From assembly GCA_028688905.1 (NCBI GenBank), contig JAQTXH010000006.1, forward strand, positions 1 through 64,000: a stretch of 64,000 nucleotides of DNA, in the 5' to 3' direction. Made by a program: the position numbers and the translations under genes. Below the pieces are notes generated by a model. The model had not been told where the DNA came from, did not search any database, and saw only the letters and a program-made list of their open reading frames with translations. This document shows, in pieces, positions 36,602 to 44,990 of this stretch (position 1 is its first letter; every line of letters starts with the position of its first letter). This DNA is from Acidiphilium sp. (GTDB lineage: Bacteria > Pseudomonadota > Alphaproteobacteria > Acetobacterales > Acetobacteraceae).

Positions 36602-37388
36602 GGCGGCGACCGAGGCAAGGCAACTCGCCCTGCCTTTCGACGAACCCGATCAATTCGCCGCCGCCGACTTCATCGAGGCGGCTTCGAACAGCGCGGCGCG
36701 GGCGGCGCTGGCGGCACCGGACACCTGGGTGAACGCAAGGCTGATCCTGTGGGGCGACGCCGGGTGCGGCAAGACCCATCTGGCACGGATCTGGGCCGGC
36801 ACCCAAGGCGCGGAAATCGTCGCCGCGTCGCGGTTGCGCGCCCCGGTGTCGCCACAGGCCACCGCCCTGCTGATCGAGGATATCGACATCATGGTCGCCC
36901 CCGTAGCCTTGCTCGCCACGCTGGAGCGGGCAAGTGCCGCGCGGTGCCGCGTGCTGCTGACCAGCCGAAGCCCGCCCGCTCGGCTCGCCATCGAATTGGC
37001 GGATCTCGCAAGCCGGTTGCGCGCCAGCCTGACAATCCAGATCGAGCCGGCTGAACCCGCCCTGCTCGACGCACTGCTGATGCGGCTCGCTTCGGCCCGG
37101 CAACTCACCTTGACCGCGCCCCTGCGCCAGTTTTTGCTCAGCCGCCTGCCGCGCCGGCCGGCGGTGTTGCGCGAAGCGATCGCCCGGCTCGATCGCTATG
37201 CGATGGCCCTGGGCACCGCACCCTCCCGCCGCATTGCCGAGCGCCTGCTGGGCGAACTGGCCGACCCGCCAGAGTGCGATCCTGAGTGCGATCCCGAGCG
37301 CGATCCCGAGTCCGGCCCCCGCCGGCAAGATCGTCCCCAAGATCGTCCCATGGAAAATCACGAAACCGACATACGATCTCTGCTTTAG
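36594..37388 (+). CDS. hdaA: DnaA-like AAA protein, probable HdaA
   Basis: A 264-residue DnaA-homologous ATPase without the DNA-binding domain. It has an N-terminal clamp-binding-like motif (RQLALPFDEPDQF), Walker A WGDAGCGKTHLARIW, Walker B LLIEDIDIM and sensor LLTSRSPP. In Caulobacter HdaA stimulates DnaA-ATP hydrolysis at the replication clamp. The C terminus has an extra acidic tail with tandem CDPE/RDPE units and RQDRPQDRP, which is not part of the family core. It overlaps the permease gene end by 8 bp and precedes ppk1, a common alphaproteobacterial order. Confidence 0.82.
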   Translation: MSEAATEARQLALPFDEPDQFAAADFIEAASNSAARAALAAPDTWVNARLILWGDAGCGKTHLARIWAGTQGAEIVAASRLRAPVSPQATALLIEDIDIMVAPVALLATLERASAARCRVLLTSRSPPARLAIELADLASRLRASLTIQIEPAEPALLDALLMRLASARQLTLTAPLRQFLLSRLPRRPAVLREAIARLDRYAMALGTAPSRRIAERLLGELADPPECDPECDPERDPESGPRRQDRPQDRPMENHETDIRSLL

Positions 37389-37418
37389 CCGCGCGCGATT
37401 TCATGCCAACATCGGATC

Positions 37419-39608
37419 ATGGATCAGGATCAGGGCACACACGTCGAGGCGGTTGCCGCACCCATCACGCAGGACGATCCCGCCCGCTTCATCAACCGCG
37501 AGCTGTCCTGGCTCGATTTCAATTCGCGCGTGGTGGCGGCGGCGGAAAATACGCGCTACCCTTTGCTGGAGCGGCTGCGGTTCGTTTCGATCAGCGCGTC
37601 CAATCTCGATGAATTCTACTCGGTCCGGGTCGCGGGGCTGATCGGCCAGGTGCGCGCCGGCCTGGTTCTGCAATCATCGGACGGCCAGACACCGACCCAG
37701 CAGCTCACCGAGGTCAATCGCTGCGCCCGCACCCTGATGGAAACGCAGCAGCGGGCACTGGCGACGCTGCGGGCGGAGTTGGCGGCGGTCGGTCTCACCA
37801 TCGTCGGCACCGCCGACCTCAGTCACGAGGATCAGCGATTTCTCGATGCCCACTTCATGGAACGAGTGTTCCCCGTGCTCACCCCGCTGGCGATCGATCC
37901 GGCGCATCCCTTCCCGTTTGTCCCGAACATGGGTCTGGTTCTGGCGCTCAAGCTGATCCGCGAGGAAGACGCCGGGGTGATGCGGGCGCTGATTCCGCTG
38001 CCCGCGCAAATCAGGCGCTTCATTCGCCTGCCGAACGCCTCGCCCGCGACCATCCGGTTCATCCTGCTGGAAGATCTGGTCAAGCTGTTTCTCGACCGGT
38101 TGTTTCACGGTTTCCGCCTCGCGGGGTCCGGCCTGTTCCGCGTCTCGCGCGATACCGACGTCGAGTTCGAGGAAGAGGCCGAGGACTTGGTGCAGTCCTA
38201 TGAAACCGCCCTGAAACGCCGCCGGCGCGGGGCCGCCATCCAGTTGACTCTCGCGACCGACATGCCCGACGATTTGCGGACATTGGTGATCGACGAGGTG
38301 GAAGCACCGGAAGACGAGTTGTTCAGCGAAGCCGGCATGCTGGGACTGGTCGATCTCAAGGAAATGATCGTCGACGACCGGCCCGAATTGTTATTCCCCG
38401 CCTATGCGCCCCGGTTTCCCGAACGGATCCGCGATTTCGGCGGCGATTGCTTCGCGGCCATTCGCAACAAGGACATCATCGTCCACCATCCGTTCGAAAG
38501 CTTCGACGTGGTGGTGCAATTTCTGCGTCAGGCCGCAGGCGACCCTCATGTGGTGGCGATCAAACAAACCGTCTACCGCACCAGCCGCGACTCCCCGATC
38601 GTGGGTGCCCTGATCGAAGCGGCTGAATCCGGCAAAAGCGTCACCGCCATGGTGGAACTGCGGGCGCGGTTCGACGAAGAGGCCAACATCCGCCTCGCCC
38701 GCACCCTCGAAGCCGCCGGCGTTCAGGTGGTCTATGGCTTTCTCGGCTTGAAGACGCACGCCAAGCTTTCGCTGGTGGTCCGGCGTGAGGGATCGGCGAT
38801 GCGCGCCTACTCCCATTTCGGTACCGGCAATTATCATCCGATCACCGCGCGCATCTATACCGATCTGTCGTTCTTCACCTGCGACCCTGAACTGACCCGC
38901 GATGCCGCCCGGCTGTTCAACTACATGACCGGCTACGCCCGGCCCGAACATATGGACCAGCTCGTCTTCAGCCCGATCAGCACGCGCCGAACCATCGAAA
39001 CCCTGATCGATGCCGAGATCGCCGCGGCCCAGGCCGAAAAGCCTGCCGGTATCTGGCTGAAACTCAACTCCCTGGTCGATGAACGGCTGATCGACCATCT
39101 CTACCGCGCGTCGATGGCAGGGGTACCCATCATCTGTGTCATCCGTGGTATCTGCTGCCTGCGCCCTGGCGTGCCCGGCCTGTCGGACCGGATCCAGGTC
39201 AAATCGATCATCGGCCGGTTTCTCGAGCACGCGCGCATCGCGGTATTCGCCAACGGCGCTGAAATGCCATGCCGCGAGAACAAGGTTTTCATTTCGAGCG
39301 CGGACTGGATGGCGCGCAATATGGACTGGCGCGTCGAAACCTTCGTCCCCATCCACAATCCCACCGTCCACGCCCAGGTTCTCGACCAGATCATGGCGGT
39401 CAATCTGCGCGACAACGTCGATTCCTGGAGTCTCGGGGCCGACGCCCAGTGGACCAAGATACCCCGGGGCAACCCGCCGGTTTCGGCGCATGAGTATTTC
39501 ATGACCAATCCGTCACTGTCCGGCCGGGGTTCGGCGCTGCGCAACCCGATCAATCATCAGCAACGCGAGCGCAACCGGTATCGCAAAACCTTCCTGATCA
39601 ACGAGTAG
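37419..39608 (+). CDS. ppk1: polyphosphate kinase 1
   Basis: Reversibly polymerises the gamma phosphate of ATP into polyphosphate. The 729-residue protein has [16 protein letters not shown] at the N terminus, [16 protein letters not shown], the middle head domain, [12 protein letters not shown], the catalytic-loop [12 protein letters not shown] with the phosphorylated His, and a PLD-like second domain with the second catalytic region ([32 protein letters not shown]). Normal family length. Its last codons lie in a 16-bp tandem repeat at the junction with the prophage. Confidence 0.97.
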   Translation: MDQDQGTHVEAVAAPITQDDPARFINRELSWLDFNSRVVAAAENTRYPLLERLRFVSISASNLDEFYSVRVAGLIGQVRAGLVLQSSDGQTPTQQLTEVNRCARTLMETQQRALATLRAELAAVGLTIVGTADLSHEDQRFLDAHFMERVFPVLTPLAIDPAHPFPFVPNMGLVLALKLIREEDAGVMRALIPLPAQIRRFIRLPNASPATIRFILLEDLVKLFLDRLFHGFRLAGSGLFRVSRDTDVEFEEEAEDLVQSYETALKRRRRGAAIQLTLATDMPDDLRTLVIDEVEAPEDELFSEAGMLGLVDLKEMIVDDRPELLFPAYAPRFPERIRDFGGDCFAAIRNKDIIVHHPFESFDVVVQFLRQAAGDPHVVAIKQTVYRTSRDSPIVGALIEAAESGKSVTAMVELRARFDEEANIRLARTLEAAGVQVVYGFLGLKTHAKLSLVVRREGSAMRAYSHFGTGNYHPITARIYTDLSFFTCDPELTRDAARLFNYMTGYARPEHMDQLVFSPISTRRTIETLIDAEIAAAQAEKPAGIWLKLNSLVDERLIDHLYRASMAGVPIICVIRGICCLRPGVPGLSDRIQVKSIIGRFLEHARIAVFANGAEMPCRENKVFISSADWMARNMDWRVETFVPIHNPTVHAQVLDQIMAVNLRDNVDSWSLGADAQWTKIPRGNPPVSAHEYFMTNPSLSGRGSALRNPINHQQRERNRYRKTFLINE

Positions 39609-39643
39609 AGCGATCAACGAGGAGGGTGATCAATGGGTAGAGC
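39596..39643. repeat. 16-bp tandem repeat, 3 imperfect copies, at the ppk1/prophage junction
   Basis: Units start at 39596, 39612 and 39628 (GATCAACGAGTAGAGC and variants; copies 1 and 3 differ at two positions, 1 and 2 at three). Copy 1 includes the ppk1 stop codon and copy 3 the stop codon of the spanin gene on the other strand. It could be an attachment core, a local duplication, or both. Confidence 0.8.
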
Positions 39644-39890
39644 GCGGCGGCAGAAGGGTCTGGCGAACCGCCGCAAGATGCTCGTAGCAAATCGCATGCG
39701 CGCGCCACAAGTCCACAATATAAACCGCGACCTGTGACTGCTTCGCCGCCACCGGCACCGCCGGGCTGGCCGGGCAGGTCAATAACGCGGCGGGAATCCG
39801 CGGCTGAACCAGCTTGATTTTGGTGACCGTGAGGGGCTTTGCGCCAGCGCAGCCCGCCAGCAGGCAACAGACAAGGCCGGCCCTGATCAT
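39630..39890 (-). CDS. Rz1-like outer-membrane spanin lipoprotein
   Basis: An 86-residue lipoprotein: MIRAGLVCCLLAGC is a signal sequence with lipobox LLAGC, so Cys14 is the likely lipidated residue. The rest is short and proline-containing (KLVQPRIPAALLTCPASPAVPV). Its ATG overlaps the end of the upstream spanin gene (ATGA), the classical Rz/Rz1 layout. Spanins bridge the inner and outer membranes to finish host lysis. Confidence 0.78.
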   Translation of the reverse strand: MIRAGLVCCLLAGCAGAKPLTVTKIKLVQPRIPAALLTCPASPAVPVAAKQSQVAVYIVDLWRAHAICYEHLAAVRQTLLPPRSTH

Positions 39891-40276
39891 GGTGTGTTTC
39901 CTTGTACTTTTGCAATCGCCGCCAGGGTGCTCGCCAGCACCTGCGCCACCGGCGCATCGCTCGTGGCCGGTGTGGCGGCAACCGTTGCTAACATTCCATC
40001 GGCAAACCGGGCGACCCCGCTGTCGCTCGCGATCGTGCTTGTCAACGCCGCCTGCCAGGCGGCATCCGCCGCTTGCAGCCGTTTGAGGGCCACGAGATTC
40101 TGCTGGTTCGTCGCGGTCAACCGATCGATCGTGGTCTGCGCCGCCGCGACGTTCTGATGGGCGATGGTCAGCTGATCCTGCAAATGCCGCACATAGACGA
40201 TGCCACCCATGACTAACAATCCGGCGACAATCCACGGCAAAAAACGGGTCAGATAAGGCAGGAGCAGTGCGGGCAT
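39887..40276 (-). CDS. Rz-like inner-membrane spanin
   Basis: About 129 residues with one N-terminal membrane anchor (LLLPYLTRFLPWIVAGLLVMGGIVYV) and then a periplasmic alpha-helical segment (RHLQDQLTIAHQNVAAAQTTIDRL). This is the architecture of i-spanins. The ATG at 40276 has GGAG eight bases upstream; a TTG at 40282 is also in frame. It overlaps the Rz1-like gene and follows the small membrane protein gene. Confidence 0.75.
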   Translation of the reverse strand: MPALLLPYLTRFLPWIVAGLLVMGGIVYVRHLQDQLTIAHQNVAAAQTTIDRLTATNQQNLVALKRLQAADAAWQAALTSTIASDSGVARFADGMLATVAATPATSDAPVAQVLASTLAAIAKVQGNTP

Positions 40277-40278
40277 CG

Positions 40279-40503
40279 TCAATCTCCAAACCGGGTGCTC
40301 AGACCCATGCCAAGGGCACCGGCGGCGATGGTCGAACCCAGCCCCATGCCAAAATGCTCCGGATCGAACAGTTGATGCCGCACCAGGACGGTAAACAATT
40401 CCAACCCGATAAACGTTATCACCCCGATAATCGACAGCACCGCCATCTCGTCGGATCGGCCATTGGCGTCCGAGACGAGCTCAAACAAAAACCGCTTCAT
40501 CAA
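40279..40503 (-). CDS. small phage membrane protein, possible holin
   Basis: A 74-residue protein with a charged N terminus (MMKRFLFELVSDANGRSDEM) and two hydrophobic stretches (AVLSIIGVITFIGLELFTVLV and STIAAGALGMGLS). Position directly ahead of the spanin pair suggests a holin, which would make lethal holes in the inner membrane. No family motif confirms this. Confidence 0.6.
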   Translation of the reverse strand: MMKRFLFELVSDANGRSDEMAVLSIIGVITFIGLELFTVLVRHQLFDPEHFGMGLGSTIAAGALGMGLSTRFGD

Positions 40504-40515
40504 TTCACCTATCGA

Positions 40516-40869
40516 TCAAGACAATGTGTGCAGATAATGCGCGGCAAGACTGCCGATCACCGCCGACAGCAGCCCCACCATAATCATCGTGACCCGATGA
40601 CTGCCCGATTGCTCGCCGCGAAACTGCGCCAGATCGGCACGAAAGCGCGACAATTCCTTGACCAGTTCGTCGGATTTTCCGACAAACCGGTCCTGCGCGG
40701 TCGCAACCTGCATCTCGAACCGGCTCCGCCAGGTTTCCAAAGCCATATGGCGCGCCTCGATCGCCGCAATATCGCGGCGCGCCGAAGCAACCTCGGTCTG
40801 CAACAACCCAACCTCCGAGCGCAGTTCGGCCATCGCCTCGCGCAGCAGCGCGATCACGTCTTCTGCCAT
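40516..40869 (-). CDS. phage coiled-coil protein with C-terminal membrane anchor
   Basis: A 117-residue protein. Residues 1-85 are a charged amphipathic helix region (LLREAMAELRSEVGLLQTEVASARRDIAAIEARH) and residues ~93-115 one membrane span (VTMIMVGLLSAVIGSLAAHYL). This topology occurs in phage lysis-module proteins and in some holin-associated proteins, but the role is not known. The ATG at 40869 follows the tail-esterase stop by 4 bp. Confidence 0.65.
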   Translation of the reverse strand: MAEDVIALLREAMAELRSEVGLLQTEVASARRDIAAIEARHMALETWRSRFEMQVATAQDRFVGKSDELVKELSRFRADLAQFRGEQSGSHRVTMIMVGLLSAVIGSLAAHYLHTLS

Positions 40870-40873
40870 GGGA

Positions 40874-43048
40874 TCAGGCCGGTAACGTCGCGAGCGGCAA
40901 GCCATAGGCGGTCGCCTGCAACGGCATGTCGATGGCAAACGCCGCGCCAAGATCGTTCGCGATCGACCAGCCTGCGGGGGGCGTCACTGTTGCAAGGTTG
41001 TCGGTCACCGCGTCACCTCTGCCCATTTGCGTACTGCCGTACGGATAGTAGAACAAACATTGCGCCGCCGCGTTGAGCGGTGCCCGCGCGAGTGTGACCG
41101 CGACATGGGTCGCATCGATCCGCGCCGCCGCCACCGCGCCGATGATCGGTCCAGGATCAGCGACCGTGCCGCCGTCCATCACTGCGAATCCGGCACCGTT
41201 GGCGGCTTGCAACGGCACCATCAGGTCATCGCCCGCGTCGTGCTGAACCGTCAGAATGATTTCGGTCGGACCGGCCTGATAGGCGTGGACGATGGCAGGC
41301 CCCCCCGCGAGCGGCAATCCGGTCGCCGGCACCGCGCTTGCCGGAATCGAATCCGACAGGCCGAGTGCCAGTGCCGCCCGTGCCGCCGGATGCACACCGA
41401 TCCGGCCATAGCGCAGCAGATCGGGCTGGTCGCGATGTTGCGGATCACCGCCTGAAAACAGGCCGGTCTCCGGGTCCCACGTCGCATTCAGCGGATTGGA
41501 ATCCGCCGTCTGCGCCACGAAAATCCTGATCCCCTGGCTCGGATCGAGCGCAAGATCGCACACGCTTTCACGCACCATCTGCACACCTTCATCGGTTTCG
41601 TAGGGAATCGCACTCCACATCAGCAGCGGCATCTGGGCGGCGGAACGCCCGAACATCGCCCGCGTCAGACTGGCCAACTGGGTGACGCTGCCTTTGTAGA
41701 GTGTCTTGTTGGCATAGGGCATCGTGCTGTCCTGTTCGGACCACGGCCAGAGCAGAAATTCGATGTCACCCGCATCCGCCGCCGATACCAAAGCCTGCGC
41801 GCCGGACAGATACGCCGCCAGCGCCTGCCCATCGGCACCCAACCCCCAGGTTGACGGTTGCGATCCATCGCCCGGATTGGTCAGAAACGTGCCGTTCCCG
41901 GCACCGGGTGGAAACAAAGGCGGCGAGGAATTTGAAATCGGATGCCCGGCCACCAGCGAATAACGCGCCGGACTGTTATAGTTGCCGGACTGCATCGAGG
42001 TTGAACCCCACGCCGCCGCCCCCAGATACCACGCAACGCCCTGCGCGAGCGCCACCGCGCCCTTCGCCTGCACGAACCATTCGGCATTGGATTGACCCAT
42101 CACCAGCACATTGACACCGCGCCGCGCGCCCAACACCCAGCGCGCCTGGCCGGCGATCAGTATCGCCATGTCGGTTGCCGACAATGCATGAGTCCAGCAC
42201 GCCGCCTCATGAAACCAGCATTGCGCCGAGCCTTGAACCGTATTGTCGTGAAACAGTAAAACCTGCCCCGCTGCCTGGGTGGGCATCGGGTTCGCCGCCG
42301 CCGTCACGGTTTGCACGCCATCGAGCCACACATCCACACCCACCCCCGGCGTGTTCCGCAGAATGAGCGCGTGGGTATGACGCCGTTCGAGCGAAGCCGC
42401 GATGCTGACGCTCTGGGCGGTGCCGGCAAACAATACCAGCCCCCCGCCCGCCGGCCCGGCCGCCTGAACAATCGTGGTGCCGGTCGCCATGGCATGGATC
42501 AACGGTGTCGGATTATTATCGACCTGTATTGTTCCCTGCCGCCAGTTCGGCCGGGTCCACACCAGATAAATCGTCCACGCGGCTTCACGTCCCAGGTCGA
42601 AACTGGCGAGCGACAAGCCCCAATCGGGATCGAGGCTTGGCCCATACTGCGCGATCGCCGCATCCGGGCTGCCGACAGCCCCCAGAAATCCGTTGACGCG
42701 TGGCACCACAAGCGTCGGATTAGGCGCGGTATCCGCCACGAAATGAAAGGGCAATAACGTGACGTTATTGCCCGATTTGTCGGCCAGTGATCCCACCGTG
42801 CTGTTGGATACGTTCAGCACATTGCCACTCAAATCGAGCACCGCGCCGAGCGCCCCGGCATCCCACCAGCCGGAAAGCCCGGCAATCGCCGAGGGAAAGG
42901 GACCGGAAAATCCACCCGATGCCGGCGCACCCCCCGTTCCCACACCCCCCGTTCCCGCACCCCCCGTTCCGGCCCCCAAGGCTTGCGTGAGAATACGCCC
43001 CGTCGTCGTGGCCAAAACGGCACCGCGCGTCACCGCCATCAGCGCCAT
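40874..43048 (-). CDS. tail-associated SGNH-type esterase
   Basis: A 724-residue protein. After an N-terminal segment with a GTGGx repeat (about residues 26-42), residues ~50-310 look like a concanavalin/LamG-type beta sandwich (GLSGWWDAGALG...VLDLSGN, WTIYLVWTRPNW, LFHDNTVQGSAQCWFHEAACW). Residues ~330-600 hold the SGNH hydrolase entry motif VNVLVMGQSNAEWF and a late HPAARAALALG block. Such enzymes deacetylate host polysaccharides during adsorption. A small all-beta domain ends the protein. Acceptor unknown. Confidence 0.7.
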   Translation of the reverse strand: MALMAVTRGAVLATTTGRILTQALGAGTGGAGTGGVGTGGAPASGGFSGPFPSAIAGLSGWWDAGALGAVLDLSGNVLNVSNSTVGSLADKSGNNVTLLPFHFVADTAPNPTLVVPRVNGFLGAVGSPDAAIAQYGPSLDPDWGLSLASFDLGREAAWTIYLVWTRPNWRQGTIQVDNNPTPLIHAMATGTTIVQAAGPAGGGLVLFAGTAQSVSIAASLERRHTHALILRNTPGVGVDVWLDGVQTVTAAANPMPTQAAGQVLLFHDNTVQGSAQCWFHEAACWTHALSATDMAILIAGQARWVLGARRGVNVLVMGQSNAEWFVQAKGAVALAQGVAWYLGAAAWGSTSMQSGNYNSPARYSLVAGHPISNSSPPLFPPGAGNGTFLTNPGDGSQPSTWGLGADGQALAAYLSGAQALVSAADAGDIEFLLWPWSEQDSTMPYANKTLYKGSVTQLASLTRAMFGRSAAQMPLLMWSAIPYETDEGVQMVRESVCDLALDPSQGIRIFVAQTADSNPLNATWDPETGLFSGGDPQHRDQPDLLRYGRIGVHPAARAALALGLSDSIPASAVPATGLPLAGGPAIVHAYQAGPTEIILTVQHDAGDDLMVPLQAANGAGFAVMDGGTVADPGPIIGAVAAARIDATHVAVTLARAPLNAAAQCLFYYPYGSTQMGRGDAVTDNLATVTPPAGWSIANDLGAAFAIDMPLQATAYGLPLATLPA
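42933..42977 (-). repeat. 15-bp in-frame tandem repeat in the tail-esterase gene
   Basis: Three units start at 42933, 42948 and 42963 (CCCGTTCC followed by CACACCC, CGCACCC and GGCCCCC). They encode GTGGx pentapeptides, a flexible glycine linker whose length could vary by slippage. Confidence 0.85.
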
Positions 43049-43050
43049 GA

Positions 43051-44943
43051 TCAGGTCACCTCAATCGTGAAAGCCGAAACCGTCGCCGCCGTGCCGCTCG
43101 CGGTCTCGACCCAGACGTAATACGTCCCCGCGGTGGAAGGGATTGTCGCATAGGCGGCCCAGACCGAATTATTGTCGATAATCGAAACCGCCTGCCAACC
43201 AGCGGTCGGCACCACCGTATTACTGGTCGAAAACGCGATCTGGGTTGCGGTCGTCTGCGCCGGACTCACCCCGCCGTTCAGCGCCATGGTGCCGGACCCT
43301 GCCGGCACGCTGCTCGGCGCGGGTTGGTTGATCGTGTAGGCAATCGCCGGAATACTTGCCGATACAGTCATCGCCGCGGAAATCGCCTGCACGGCGGTAT
43401 CGTTAGTCTGCTGTGCCCAAATATAAAAGCTTCCCGCCGCCGCGCCAGCGGTCAGCGCGGCGCTCCAATTCGTGCCACTGACACTCGCGATCACCAAACT
43501 GGTCGGCGCGGCGGTAGTACTTGCCGACAATCCCACCTGCACCGCCGTTCCGGCCGGAGACACCGTGCCGCTCACCGCAATCGCGCCCCCCGCTATGACA
43601 TTTGCCGGAATGGTGCCGATCCCGATCGAAGCCGCTGCCACGCTGAACGGTGGGCTGGTGCCAAATATGGTGGGATTCGCGTGATCGCGCACCAGCAGCG
43701 TATAGGTTCCCACCGCAAGGCCCGGCATCTGGAAACTATAGCCACCGGCCCCGATCACCGGCGCATTCGCGGCAATCCAGGTGGTACCGTCGGTCGAATA
43801 ATCGAGTGCCGCCGGTGCCTCGTCGAACAGCCCCCCGGTCACCAGAATGGCGGTACCCAGCGCCGGTGCCGCGATTGTGTTCACCGTAATTGTCGGCACG
43901 GATGGCACGGCACCTCCCCACCACACGATCGAGCCACCCGAATAGGTCAGCGCCACAATCGTGGTCTCTGCCCCCGGTGGCAGGGTAGCCCCGCCGTTGC
44001 CCGAGGTGATGCCGGTTCCCATCGTCACTGTGCCGGCTGAAAGATTGATCAGCCGGCAGGAAAATCCACTGCCCATGTTCGTAAAATTGGCCGACAGTGT
44101 CATCGGCTGGCTGGCCACCAATATGCGCTGGTTATGGGTGGTCGCATCCAGCACCGTATTCGCGGTGAGTTCGACGACGCCTGGCCGCAGGGTCGGAATC
44201 TTCTGCGCCACATAGGTCCAGATCGCGGCAAAGCTCTGGCTCGAGAGGGCGTTGCCCCCCTGCGCCACCAGCAACTGATCGGAATCCGCCGCCGGCCCCG
44301 CTGCCGGCAATTGATCGATCGTCTGCCCACCGATCAACTGCTGATAGGTGATCCACGCGTTCGCGCCATTCTGCCAGATCGCGACGTAATCGGTCGCGCC
44401 AATGGTACTCGCCGCGTTTGCCGTGGCGGGTGCCGCCAACCCCGTTCCCTGCGGCCCCATCGGCCCCATGGCACCTTGCGGGCCTGGCGCGCCGTTCGGC
44501 CCCGGCGGGCCGGCGGGTCCGGCAATCGCCCCCGCCGTGACGCTCAACGTTCCATTCGGATCGATCGCAATCCCGGAACCAGCGGCAAACAACCCCCGCA
44601 AATCGGCCACCGGCAGGCGCGCCGGGGCACCGGCGGCATTCACGATCACCTCATCGCCACTTGCAAAACTGCCGAGCAGGGGAAACGCAAGATGGTCCGT
44701 ACCGGTCGCCGCCAATGTCGTCGCCGACAAGGCAAGTCCGGCACCCAGTGTGAGCGCCTCGGGTGCGCCCGCTCCCGCGCTGGCACGCCCGAGGACATCG
44801 CCGGTCGGCAGGACAATCTCGGTCTGAAGCCCCGCCGTAATCTGCGCCACCGTCGCCGCGTAGAGCGTGCCGTTCTGCGATAGCGGCACCAGATCGCCGT
44901 ACCCAACCGTGACTACGGTGGGAAGCTGCGGAATTGTCGTCAT
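43051..44943 (-). CDS. modular tail fibre protein with collagen-like segment
   Basis: A 630-residue fibre. Residues 1-80 form the same module as the N terminus of the next fibre gene (QLP...QNG...AQI.AG...LP.G..LG). Diverged copies of that small module recur at about 84-122, 179-204 and 208-245. Residues 141-167 are Gly-X-Y collagen-like (GPAGPPGPNGAPGPQG). The C-terminal half has three tandem Ig-like repeats of about 95 residues, each with an A-rich strand and ST...P..W pattern. I use the ATG at 44943 with AAGGA upstream. Likely a trimeric receptor-binding fibre. Confidence 0.75.
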   Translation of the reverse strand: MTTIPQLPTVVTVGYGDLVPLSQNGTLYAATVAQITAGLQTEIVLPTGDVLGRASAGAGAPEALTLGAGLALSATTLAATGTDHLAFPLLGSFASGDEVIVNAAGAPARLPVADLRGLFAAGSGIAIDPNGTLSVTAGAIAGPAGPPGPNGAPGPQGAMGPMGPQGTGLAAPATANAASTIGATDYVAIWQNGANAWITYQQLIGGQTIDQLPAAGPAADSDQLLVAQGGNALSSQSFAAIWTYVAQKIPTLRPGVVELTANTVLDATTHNQRILVASQPMTLSANFTNMGSGFSCRLINLSAGTVTMGTGITSGNGGATLPPGAETTIVALTYSGGSIVWWGGAVPSVPTITVNTIAAPALGTAILVTGGLFDEAPAALDYSTDGTTWIAANAPVIGAGGYSFQMPGLAVGTYTLLVRDHANPTIFGTSPPFSVAAASIGIGTIPANVIAGGAIAVSGTVSPAGTAVQVGLSASTTAAPTSLVIASVSGTNWSAALTAGAAAGSFYIWAQQTNDTAVQAISAAMTVSASIPAIAYTINQPAPSSVPAGSGTMALNGGVSPAQTTATQIAFSTSNTVVPTAGWQAVSIIDNNSVWAAYATIPSTAGTYYVWVETASGTAATVSAFTIEVT

Positions 44944-44990
44944 TTCATCCAATCCTTGTCGCGCGGTTCAGGGGTTGTCCGGCCGATCGG

